DNA from: Paraspadella gotoi
Taxonomy: Eukaryota > Chaetognatha
Length of the DNA stretch: 64,000 nucleotides
NCBI GenBank assembly: GCA_051294375.1
Contig: CM119266.1
Span: 18,772,087-18,836,086 of the forward strand
Reading direction: 5' to 3'
Shown here: in pieces, positions 24,350 to 34,554 of the stretch
Layout: every line of letters begins with the position of its first letter
How positions within the stretch are numbered: the first letter of the stretch is position 1
Notes under the pieces: generated by a model
The model's database searches: none
The model's input: only the letters and a program-made list of their open reading frames with translations
Told to the model about the DNA's origin: nothing
Position numbers and translations under genes: made by a program

Positions 24350-25040
24350 AACGAGGTAAGTAGGGTAAGGATATATATGGGTAATAGGGAGACGGGTATA
24401 TCAAAGGGGGCATAAAAGGGGAGAGATAAAATTTGTTTGTTAAAATTGAAGACCTTTTTTATTTTTACATGAGAACATTTGGAAAAAAAATAGGGTGGGT
24501 TGGAAGACTTTATTGCTTAGCCGGTTAGTCGGTAGAGCAGGAAAACTTAATCCTGGGGAAGGTTAAACTTTGGGGAGATCCTGATTGGGCGCCACTCTGA
24601 AAGTATGCTCTCGTCAAAGAAAAGAGGTAAGTAGGGTGAGTATGTATATTGGTATTAGGGAAATAGGTACAGCAAGGGGAAAACTAGGGTATATAAAAGG
24701 GGGAGAGGGGAGAAGGAAGGTTCGTGGACCCCAAGACCATGAGAAGGGGGGGAGAGAGTACCCAGGATAGACAGAAGCCCTGGCAGTAAGTGGAGCCTCT
24801 ATCCTGGCTGATCTTCCCCTCCTCATTCCCTCGTCATCCACTCAGACGGATCAGGTCTTGGAGATCAAACATCACTTCTCACGTCTCTTGGAGTCTCGGG
24901 ATCAACGAACAGTTTCTCTCCCATCATATGTACCCTTGTAACCTTTGATATACCTGTATCCCTAATACCAATATATAATTATATATCCTCAACCTACTTA
25001 CCTCTTTTTCCTGCCGAGAGCATAGAGCCTTACTATAGCT
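24350..25040. repeat. Three-copy block, one inverted, with tRNA-Lys-like segment
   Basis: GAGGTAAGTAGGGT plus GGTATTAGGGA-type text occurs at 24354-24420 and 24624-24690 and inverted at about 24945-25025 (CCTAATACCAATATA, CTACTTACCTC, GAGAGCAT). Between them, 24514-24570 carries TTAGTCGGTAGAGCAGG, very like the D-arm/A-box of tRNA-Lys, and an anticodon-arm-like piece. The inverted copy makes 24597-25035 a foldback structure. No open frame is supported. Confidence 0.5.
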
Positions 25041-27655
25041 AGATACATACCTTCAGAGGCTTTTTTTTATAGTTTTTTTTCAGAAATGTATGTATAAAGC
25101 TTCATTGGGGAGGTTTCCAAATCAAACTTCTGATCCACCCCATTGCCATGGATTGCCGAATTCGATTGATAAATCCTTATTTTTTTAAAATCAGTATCCG
25201 TAATTGATAAAAGTTTCAACGTTTGAACAGTTATCAAAAATCACATCCTTTGATATTTTGATAAAAATATATTGAAAATAACAAATAGTTTTTTAAAGCC
25301 GCACTAATAGGTCGCGCGACCCGGTTGTTTGTTTTCCATTTCTTTCCAAAGATGATTTCCTTTTCACTACGTGTGCAAAAAAGGCCTTCAGGAACAGACT
25401 TTGAGCTTTCGGTTCCTCTTTTTACTCTCGCCCGCGCCCGCCCCCATTTTAGAGATCCCTTTTTTTTAGGAACGAAATGGCGTCCGTCCCATTTTCGAGA
25501 CCTTTTCTCAATAAAAAATGGGGTAATCGGATTTTATCTCGGAGTCGCGGGGGAGAAAAAAAAAGTAATTCGAAACTAAACAAACGCGAAAGGAAGAAAA
25601 CAAAAGTTACGCGACCCTCCCAGAAAGGGATTCACTTTTTATTATTCAATAATTACGTTTTACAATACGTTTAGAAATAAATCTTTTAATACAATTACAT
25701 CTTATTGTTATAAATTTTATTCAAAACTTATTAGTTAATTTTTAAGTTATGACAAAAAAAAAAACGTTTATTTCTGCGCCTTGGGGAAACGTTTACTATA
25801 TTTTTCGGGCTGACTGTTTCTCTTCGACCCCAAAATCAGTAAAAAGATGAGAACGTGAGACAGAGTGTGGCTTTTTACATATATATTTAGATATATACAA
25901 TAAGCAATTGATGAATCAAACAAAAATGTAAATAAGTATGAAACATATGCACGAGGAACATCTTATGGGTTATTTAATAAAACAATCAAATGTTACTCAA
26001 AATATCTTTAAATGATTTGTTTTCAGAAAACGAATTTATTTTTATTATTATTAATAAAAATGGAAATGTTTCGGTTATAGTGCTAGCTTTAATCAAGACA
26101 ATACAAGGTCTACATAATATCCTGTATTTTCTGATCAAGTGACTAAAATTCCGTGTGCTTACATGACTAATATAACTATACAAGTACAAAACATATCCAC
26201 AAGAGCATTTACGATTCCTAACTACCCTTATAAAATATTAATCAAATTATGAATTATAAACCATTTATTTTTTTAGATAATCACTTAATTGCACAAATAT
26301 AATACATATTAAAGGTTATATTACCTAACCTTTTTACCAAATATGAGCTTGATTAGAATTTTTCCATGGTTACTCGCGGTGAAACTTAAATATAAAAAAG
26401 AATAATTAAATTTTAAATTGTTTTTATTTTTCAATCATTTGAATATAAAATTTAAAATGGTTTCGTGATCACACAAGTATAAAGCTTAAGCCCAACAAAC
26501 CGTTATAATAATCCCATACCTTTTTCCTAAGTATTTATTAAAATTAATCCGTATTATTTCAATTTTTTTAGCATTCATTTTCTGGTCATATAATCGTATT
26601 TTAAGACACATGAATGCACAAATATATAAAATATCCATATCGGACAACCTTTTTAAAAATGATTTATTAAAATAATACATTATTTAAGTTATAAATATTT
26701 AAAACACGACAAAGTCGCAAACCAATGGACAGACCGACAGACGGCGTCGCAAATAAAAAGAAGAAAGCAAATGAAACTGAGTCGGCATCGCAGGGTCAAC
26801 CAAATGCGCCGAGGATCTGGTTTTCCCATCAACTTTATTGTCGTCTTAGGATTTTAAAGAACAGTAAAAAGAACAGTAAAAAGAAGCCGGGCGATGGGTT
26901 GAATATGGCGGAGCTGAGAGAAGACGCCAAGAGCGATATGAGAAAACGATAATCATGATGCTTTGAAATGTCACTTAAATAAATACTACAAAAAGACGTT
27001 TCATGACTCGAAAACAATTTTGTAGCATATTTAGGGATTTAGGAAATATTGTACAGTTAAGATAAGGAAAGTGGAAGCATTGGTATTTGCAATTAAATAT
27101 TTTAGAGCGACTAAACCAAAACTACGGACAAAGCAGTACGACAAAGTTATAAGAGTTAATATCACTGAATTTTACTTCCATAATATTAAATTACTTTTAA
27201 AAAGAACAATTTTAATTTACCATAGCTATTCTTTTCTCACTCATCGCTAACTTAACGTGATATCTCAGCAAACGAATTATCATTATGATAAAGAGGGAGC
27301 CATATTCTGCCCTCCATGTCGGCCTCTTTCTCATACAGCGCGAGAGAGAGTGAGACCGAGGTCGGCGTTTTTATCATATCGGATTTTGGGGTCATAGGTC
27401 GGCGGAAAAGGCGAAAGGAAGGACGAACGAAAGGCTAGAAAAAGAACGAAATTGCGGACGAAGCGTCATGCATGATGGACATAGGACGACGGTAAGGACA
27501 GAGAGAGGGAATTCCGGAGATACAGAAAAATAGGGAACGAGAGAGAGACAGAGCGAGTAAAAGGGGATGGAAAAAGGGAGAGGCTCTCTCTTCCAAAAGA
27601 CTTTCATTTCTGTTCCTTAATCTCTGAATTTCATTTTTACTTTGGTATTTAGCTT
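25041..27655. other. No gene recognised
   Basis: Strongly A+T-rich (25.6-26.7 kb), with a GC-richer patch at 27.3-27.6 kb holding GAGA-type runs. A hairpin-like tail TTACTCGCGGTGAAACTT at 26368 resembles short motifs at 55.6 and 58.05 kb. Confidence 0.4.
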
Positions 27656-27720
27656 AAATTTATTATAAAATTTATAACTTGATGCTTAACCTTAATTCTA
27701 AACCCTTATCACTAACCTAA
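27655..27720 (-). repeat. CCTAA-like degenerate tract, left of TRIM
   Basis: Contains CTTAACCTTAATTC, AAACCCTTATCACTAACCTA. It continues on the other side of the TRIM at 28379-28460, so the element seems to have inserted in this tract. Confidence 0.5.
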
Positions 27721-28378
27721 TGTTTATGGTGGACTAAAATCCACCTACCGTTCATCAGCGACCGTTAGTGCCGGAGGCAAATCATTCGCCTCCCAACCCA
27801 AAGGTTGGGAGTTCTAGCCCGGTGGTCGTCTAACAGTTTAGAGGGACGGGGTGCTTAACCCGCCTCAAACGGTGTTATAGCCTGACCCAAAGCTCCGGGA
27901 CTGATTATATTGAACGGTTCTGTCAATAACACAACAATTACTATCTCTTCATTGGTGAGCCCGACTTCCGAATACAATAGCAATAACAATACTTTCAGGC
28001 GACATGCCTCAACCTGGCGATGCACTTTCCGCTAATAACACATCAGGCGACATGCCTCAACTTGGTGACAAACATTCTACCAAAAACAACAATTCACTAA
28101 AAAGACGCCACAAACTTTTCCTTGTGAGAAAGGGGGGATGTATGGACTAAAATCTACCATTCATCAGCGGCCATTGATGCCAGAGTCAATTCATTGGCTT
28201 CCCAACTCAAAAGTCCGGGGTTCTAGCCTGGTGGTCGCTTAGCAGTTAAAGAGGGATGGGGCGCTTAACCTGCTTGTAACACGGTATTACAGCCTGATCC
28301 GAAGCTCAGGGACTGCTTATATTGAACGGTTCTGTCATTAATACATAACAATAATTACTGATTCTTCATGTTCAACAT
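27721..28378 (+). mobile_element. TRIM-like miniature LTR retroelement (658 bp)
   Basis: Two direct repeats, 27721-27951 and 28139-28378, both begin TGT and end CTTCA and share GGACTAAAATC, TTCATCAGCG, GTTCTAGCC, CTTAACC and TGAACGGTTCTGTCA. Right after the first is TGGTGAGCCCGACTTCC (from 27953), placed like a primer-binding site. Right before the second is a purine run GAGAAAGGGGGGATG, placed like a polypurine tract. The 187-bp interior has no coding capacity and holds a doubled CAGGCGACATGCCTCAAC. No target duplication is evident. An alternative is two adjacent SINEs. Confidence 0.65.
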
Positions 28379-28465
28379 TAACCCCTAATCTAATCATAAC
28401 CTTAATTCCTAACCTTATAATCATTAACTTAATCCTTAACCTTTTCCTTAATTAACCTTTAACAC
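28379..28465 (-). repeat. CCTAA-like degenerate tract, right of TRIM
   Basis: Contains TTAACCCCTAATCTAATC, AACCTTAATTCCTAACC and further CTTAACC units, the reverse complement of TTAGG-like text at 5.1 kb. A similar short tract is at 29127-29215 in the opposite orientation. Confidence 0.5.
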
Positions 28466-28469
28466 AAAC

Positions 28470-31385
28470 TTTAAAACTAAAAATTGAATTCTAATTTTAA
28501 AATGAAATGGGGCGTTCTAAGAAAATAAGGCTAAGACGTATTTTGATAGTTATTTTTGGTTCAAGATTCTGAGATTTGTTTTATCGAATTGGTGGGTGGG
28601 TAGTGGAATACAACTCGTTGTAGACATGCTATTCATCATATGTAGGATTTCTCAGGATTTTATGACCAACTTGACTGATATGTATTCGGATCTGGGGGTA
28701 GGGGGATCGATTATGGAACGAATGAACAAAATTCGAGAAAGAAGATTCGATCATCATCATAGAAAACAGCCTTTGTTTAAAAATATTGGAAGTACTCGAG
28801 GAAGAAGAGTATTATTTGTAATTTCTCAGTTTCAACGTGTAAATGATAAGAAATGGATTCCCGTGTAGGTTCTTGGATAATCCTAAACCCTGATTTTGTT
28901 TCAATGGCGTGTTTCGAAAGATGTGGCTAAAAATGACGCAGGACATGATTCGGCTACGCAAGAACGAAACAACCGTTAAGAATACACGAGAAAAATAAGA
29001 CGGGGAGGGGAAGAGAGAGATATATATATTTATCGCTAAGACTTAGAAAGAAATACGTAAAGTAAGATGGCGACAATAAGCTTCAAGGTCATCAATTGAA
29101 CGACAAAAGGGCTTAATTTAACATTTGCCGACTAAGGTTAGGTCGTAAAGTTAGGGGTTGTTAAAAGTGGTTTAAGATTAAGTGTTAATTAAGGTTAAAA
29201 ATGATTAAGATTAAAATAAACAATTTTTTTTCTCAATACAATTTTTATACGCGTATAAAAAACAAAAAATCCTTGAGGGCGAATGAAAAATTCTACCCGC
29301 AAAAGTTTTAGTTTTTAAAAACGCGCGAATTCCTCGGGGAGATTTACTATTTCGCCGTCAGAGTTTATTTTTTCCTTCATTAACGTACGAGGACTCGTAT
29401 TTTTCTTTCTCCATTGCTTTTTATATCTCCTTTACCTCAAGCTCTCTCTCTCTCTCCCTCTAAATGCATTTTTAAAAATTCATCGTTGCGTAAAATCATG
29501 TTTTCCTTGCCCCGTTCGCCGTCATGCGACGCTTTCTGGTCCCATTTTTGTCAAAAGAAAAAGGAGGCCAAAAAAAATTGTTTTTTTTCTTTCTTTTTTT
29601 TTTCATAAAGTCTTTATTCATAAACTCGAGTCGATATTACGCGGTTGGACGCGTTTCTCGCTCTCCTTTTTGGAAGAGGTGGTCGCTCAAGAGGGCGTCT
29701 TGTTCCAAAGTTTTTGGGCTCTCGACCACCCCGTCTCTTCCCCCCCCCAGACTTTTTTTTAAAGAGTATTAATTAATACATCCGATAAATTCTTTTATGA
29801 TTCTGGGTAATAAGGTATATGTTAAAGAGAGTAAGGGGGAAACATTAAATGAGTCACACATCTATCACATCTATCTTTTACCACCCCAAATTTCTTTTGG
29901 TCTGTGCTCCTGTCACAGACGGCCACACCTACTTTCATTGATAAATGAAGCGCGGTTTACAGTGTATGATCGGGCGCCCCAAGGGACACCTTTGTCTCAG
30001 CTTCGCGGGACCTTGTCCTAAGGGAGAATTAAACGGTTATGGTATGCTTATGACGATAATTATCAGCTGATCATCGACGTTTCGCTTGGGTAGATAAGCG
30101 ACGGAGCGAATCGAAGCGGGAACAAAAATTGAGTATATTTTATTTTTAGCATTTAAAATCTTTAAAATAAAAAAAAAATATGAATTTTATATTTCTGTTA
30201 GTATAGATATATTATTCGCTCGAAATTCCTCTTCACTCGGCCATGAGGCAATAGCCAATGGGCTCCATGTGGACCGAGAAGGAATCTCGGTTATCATTCG
30301 GTGTCATTGGGTCACCTGACCTTTTGACCGATCCTGCTTCTTTTTAAAGGCCAATATTCGCTTCTTCCCCTCGCTTATCCGTGAACAGCGAAACGCAAAA
30401 GAAGAGGGAATATCAGCGAACCGTACATGCTGGCAGCGTGCGAGCTGTCTTTACAATCGCAATTAAATAATTTTATTCAATTCATTTTTAAGTGTATGAA
30501 ATAACTTTTTAATTTTGAAATTGTTAAAAAGAACGATTGCCGATAATTCTCTACACGCCACATATCTTTAACTGCTGACCTCATCTAAAGAATGAAATCT
30601 GAAGCGACTCATTAGCTGAATCTAAAATACTAAAATTTTACAGAAAAAATACTAGGTCAAAAAAACTTCAAACTGCTTATAATTGAACCAGAGAATAGTA
30701 GTAATAATAAAATTATACAGGGGTAGGACCACATATCCGGACAAAATGTTTAGTCCTAACCAGTCTATACTATTTAAGATTTAATAATAAAATAAATACT
30801 AAATAATTTAATAACTTTTTATTTTCAAAAGCAATAAAAGCATTTTTTATTAATTACATAGTTTTGCAGATTTTCAAAAACCATATAGCTGTTTTTATGC
30901 GCGCGCATTTATCGTATATGCTGAGAGCCATACTTTTACAGGTTGTTTCTAAACATGATAATAGCCCGTTTTATCTTTAATTTCGTGTATTCACAGCTTT
31001 ATTTCAATTTCTGTAAGGTAAGTTAATTAAAATTTTAAAAAGTTTTTAAAAATTTTGTAAATCATTATATATTACTGCTTTAAATCCTATATAATGCATT
31101 CAGAATTCTAAATTGATTAAGTTACTTATCTAACAATATCATTAATAATTTTTTTAGAATAAAGGTAAGTTTTATTAAATATTTGACCGTAACAGTACCA
31201 TATCCTAACCTTCCTATTTATAAATTTTTCAAAAAAAAATTAATATACTATAAATAAATATTTTTGTCAATAATTTTAACAGGCATGCTTGATAATAAAA
31301 CCAAATGAGCATTATATCAATGTATTTCAAAGATATCAATATAGTGTCTCAAGCGTACTATGACTAAAGTTTAAAATTAGAAAGG
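28470..31385. other. No gene recognised
   Basis: A+T-rich, with a CT/T-rich region near 29400-29610 and a GC-richer patch at 29880-30020. A 90-codon frame at 28596-28868 shows no recognisable motif. Confidence 0.4.
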
Positions 31386-31389
31386 TACG

Positions 31390-32110
31390 TGACCATTTGA
31401 AACCCGCCGCTAGAAAAAATTCACCAAAGGAAAACGTAAAAAGATTTTAAAATTTTGAAAAGAGGTACTTAAAGACAAGACCTACTAAATTTTTATGTAT
31501 AAATATCATTTTTTCCGGTTTACTTCTACTTTAACAAGAAGAGGTAAAAAATAGCTTAGAAAATGATCTCCCTGCTCGATAGCTTAAAGTTTTTGAATGA
31601 AAACTTTTTCAAAAAAGTAACAATAATATTTACATTGTCTGAAAGCCCTTTAAAAACTGTATACTATGAAATATTTTGCGATCCTGTAATATAAAAAAAT
31701 ATATTTTTGAGGCCCAGTCAAAGTTATATGGTATAGATTTATAATTACCTTAGTTTTAAGAATAGTCAATAACAAAATATATTATTTTTAAGAAATTATA
31801 ATCCATATTCCTGAATCAATTTTTAACGGGATTTCTTATGATACCCTTATTAGCACTAATTAGTGAGATTATGATTGTTTAACAGAGCCATCAATTCCAG
31901 GTAAAAAGTTTCCCTTTATTTCTGATTGAAATGCTCGAATTTGTTTCATCTTCTTTCGCTCATTACGAACTCAAAATAAAATCAATTATCTAGAAATTTA
32001 TACATAAAAAATGAGTACGTCTTGTCTATATATATCTTTTTTCAAAATGTTAAAATTTCTATGCGTTTTCATATTGTGAATTTTTTATAGCGGCGGGTTT
32101 CAAATGGTCA
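31390..32110. mobile_element. Inverted-repeat (MITE-like) element M1, about 0.72 kb
   Basis: The ends are TGACCATTTGAAACCCGCCG and its reverse complement (to 32110). Similarity of the arms runs about 130-150 bp inward (TAGAAAAAATTCAC, TTTTGAAAA, AAGACAAGAC, TTTATGTATAAAT). There is no open frame. No clear target duplication is visible because the next element abuts the right end. Confidence 0.75.
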
Positions 32111-32526
32111 TTAGGTGAGGGATAGATTAGTAAGTGATAAAGTAAAAGTTTAAGAATTAAGATAGAGCTCAAAATAAGCTGGCCCCCATTAGTTTTTGCA
32201 AATGAAAGGCCTGATCAATGAGGTCGGGTCATGGACGCGTCACTGGTTGAGAAGACAATTTGATCAAGCTCGTTAGCGCTGCACTGGGGAGGCTTCCTTG
32301 GGAGAAGATTCCAAGGGCTACTTGAATGTCTCTCTGGCCTGATACGCCTGCCGACTGCCCTCTTTTTGCCTGCTGGCGAGGCGGACGGTTGTCCAATGTC
32401 CATTCTTGCCACTTTTGCAACAGGAGTACTGGACTCCTCCCCCTCTTCCTGCAGCCGTTATTTTGAGCTCTATCTTAATTCTTCAACTTTCATTTTATCA
32501 CTTACTTAACTATCCCTCACCTAATG
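32109..32526. mobile_element. Inverted-repeat element M2 with GC-rich core, about 0.42 kb
   Basis: The arms 32109-32177 and about 32457-32526 are near-perfect reverse complements (CATTAGGTGAGGGATAG ... GAATTAAGATAGAGCTCAAA). TA flanks the GGTGAGGG ends on both sides, as for Tc1/mariner-type target sites. The central 280 bp is GC-richer than its surroundings and has 60-65 codon frames of no known family. Confidence 0.75.
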
Positions 32527-32658
32527 TATCTTTTCAAATTTCAAACATTTCTTTCTTTTCACATTCACTTATTTAATAGTAGCTTAATTGTTAATACTTA
32601 TTATTTATTTAGTTTACATGGTTTAATCCTTTCTTTTCGTTGCGGTTTCGATTTAGAA

Positions 32659-32693
32659 AAAGTTTTTATTTTGTAACAAAAATAAAAACTTTA
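32659..32693. repeat. Short perfect-stem hairpin
   Basis: AAAGTTTTTATTTTG and CAAAAATAAAAACTTT flank a few bases. It could be a transcript hairpin or a remnant of a small element. Confidence 0.5.
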
Positions 32694-32929
32694 TTTAGTT
32701 TACAAAAACTTTTATCTTTGATGTATATAGCACAATGTATCATTTTCTCTCCCTCTCTCTCGCTGTCTCTTCTTTTCTAACTAACTGACCATTTCACTTC
32801 TTTTCAAAACGAACTATCTGTCCTCACCTTAAACCTGTCCTCACTATTTGACCACTCCCTATTTGTCTTTCTCTCTCTCTCTCTCGCCACTTCTGCACAA
32901 ATTTTGTCTAACATTTCAAAAACCAAATT

Positions 32930-32998
32930 GACGCTGATGAAGGCTTGCATTTAAAGCCGAAACATGTACTTTTTTTCTCTGTGAAAATAAAGTCGTTG
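32930..32998 (+). repeat. Hammerhead-like motif without palindrome arms
   Basis: CTGATGA at 32934-32940, then GGCTT...AAGCC, GAAAC at 32959-32963 and ATGTA. The position of the cleavage triplet reads GTA, still within the NUH rule. The downstream GTCGTTGTTG links it to the palindromic copies at 11.5 and 43.1 kb. No left arm is found. Confidence 0.55.
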
Positions 32999-32999
32999 T

Positions 33000-34554
33000 T
33001 GAAAATAATTTCAAACTTTTCTAAATCTAATAACAACGAAAAAAAGTTTACAATACAATATAAATATATTGTAATTTCTGTTCTGATCCCCGCAGAATGG
33101 GAGTGAATCATTTCTTGTACTTCATAAATAAACCATACCATATATCATTACAAAATATCTCAAATAAAAATTTCGTTCTAAAGTGATCCATTATAATGCG
33201 CAATTTAAATGAGGTGGGATTTTCGTTTTAACAATTTAAGTGATATCAAATTTGAATAGTTGTCCAGCTTTTAGTTTTTGTGTGCAATTTATTACAGTTT
33301 ATTGTGCCCTTGACGAAGAGTTTTGTAAATTAGAAATTGATTTTAGAAAAAAAGAATTATTCATTGAGTGTATAGAAAATTTGTTTTCATGACTGCCTTC
33401 AGGAAATTGATAAACACTGCAAATTTAGTATGAGAGGCATTCGGCAAATTATGTTGGAAGCATAGAGTACTTTTTACTTCTAAAACTATTTTCAAACAAA
33501 CTGCAGCTCATGTGCATTGTTAATGTAAACCCATCAAATACTGTCAAATCCGGAAGGACTATCTTGAAAATCTGACAGGAAAGTCAGGTAACCCTCAATA
33601 TCACGGAGCAACGAGTACAGTAAATACATTTTTATAACTATATTTATTGACTGTATTCATTTGTAAAGTGACAGTACGCTTGTATCAACTAAAAGCTAAA
33701 AGCATGAAGAATTCGAATACTCAATCAAAATCATTGACTGTTTTAGAGTAAATTTTGTTCAGATATATGGTCCCACCTCTGTAAGGGCTACTAACTTTAC
33801 TCAAAAACGTTACGCTTTTCTTACATAAAGGTACAATTAGGGAATTTATATTAGGCAATTCTTGATGGGTAATACAAAAGCAGATTTATTTTCATTTTTT
33901 CGGCAAAGGTTGAGAGTTGTTTGCCAATATTTTGATTTACATAAGATCATTTTTAAGGCAGTCCAAGTGATAATAGTTTAAAAATTAAGAGGGAAAGGTA
34001 AAGAGGAAGAGAGAGCGCAAGAGAGAGATGCATTATTAAAAATGAATCAATGATTCATAATGGTGAAAGGGGCTACGGCTTAGCCCTGAATTGCTTTTTT
34101 AAAGTCTCTATCCTCAATTTATTTTGAATTTTGTGTGTCTCTCTTTCAATCTTTTTCGCTTTCCTTTTTATTTTATGAATTATTTTAACTGAGGCTGCAT
34201 TGATAAATAATCAATCTATATTAATCAAAATATATTTGTATTTTTTTGCTAATTTTTAAAATCAGATTGATTATTTTTTAAGGCAGTTCAAAAGAGAGAG
34301 AGAAAGCGAGGGAATATTCTAAACGAATAATGATGATAATAATAATAATAATAATTGACATCAAAAGAGCAATATGTAGAGGGCTAAGCCCTGGCCGCTC
34401 CCCTCAAATTTCTGTGTTCGTTTGTATTTTGCCTTTCACTCTCTTCCCCTTTTCCTATTTTACGACCAACCAAATAAAATATGTCATTCCTGTGTATGAG
34501 ATGTCTTTTCAAAAAATTCAATTAGGAAAGAATTGAAGTTGTTAAATACATATA
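33000..34554. other. No gene recognised; 3' flank of the one-carbon cluster
   Basis: A+T-rich. A near-repeat pair (around GGGCTAAGCCCTG at 34379 and GGCTACGGCTTAGCCCTG at 34072) and a (TAA)n run at 34337-34356 are the only notable items. Confidence 0.4.

Noticed and set aside
24510-24610. A functional tRNA-Lys gene
   Set aside because: The D-arm is good but the acceptor stem does not close and the anticodon loop is irregular.
28596-28868. 90-codon frame MGSGIQLVVDML...
   Set aside because: No homologous block recognised, no splice or neighbour support; could be an unknown exon but I cannot support it.
32215-32420. 65-codon frames in the GC-rich core of M2
   Set aside because: Similar-length frames exist in two registers, none with a family motif; more likely due to base composition.
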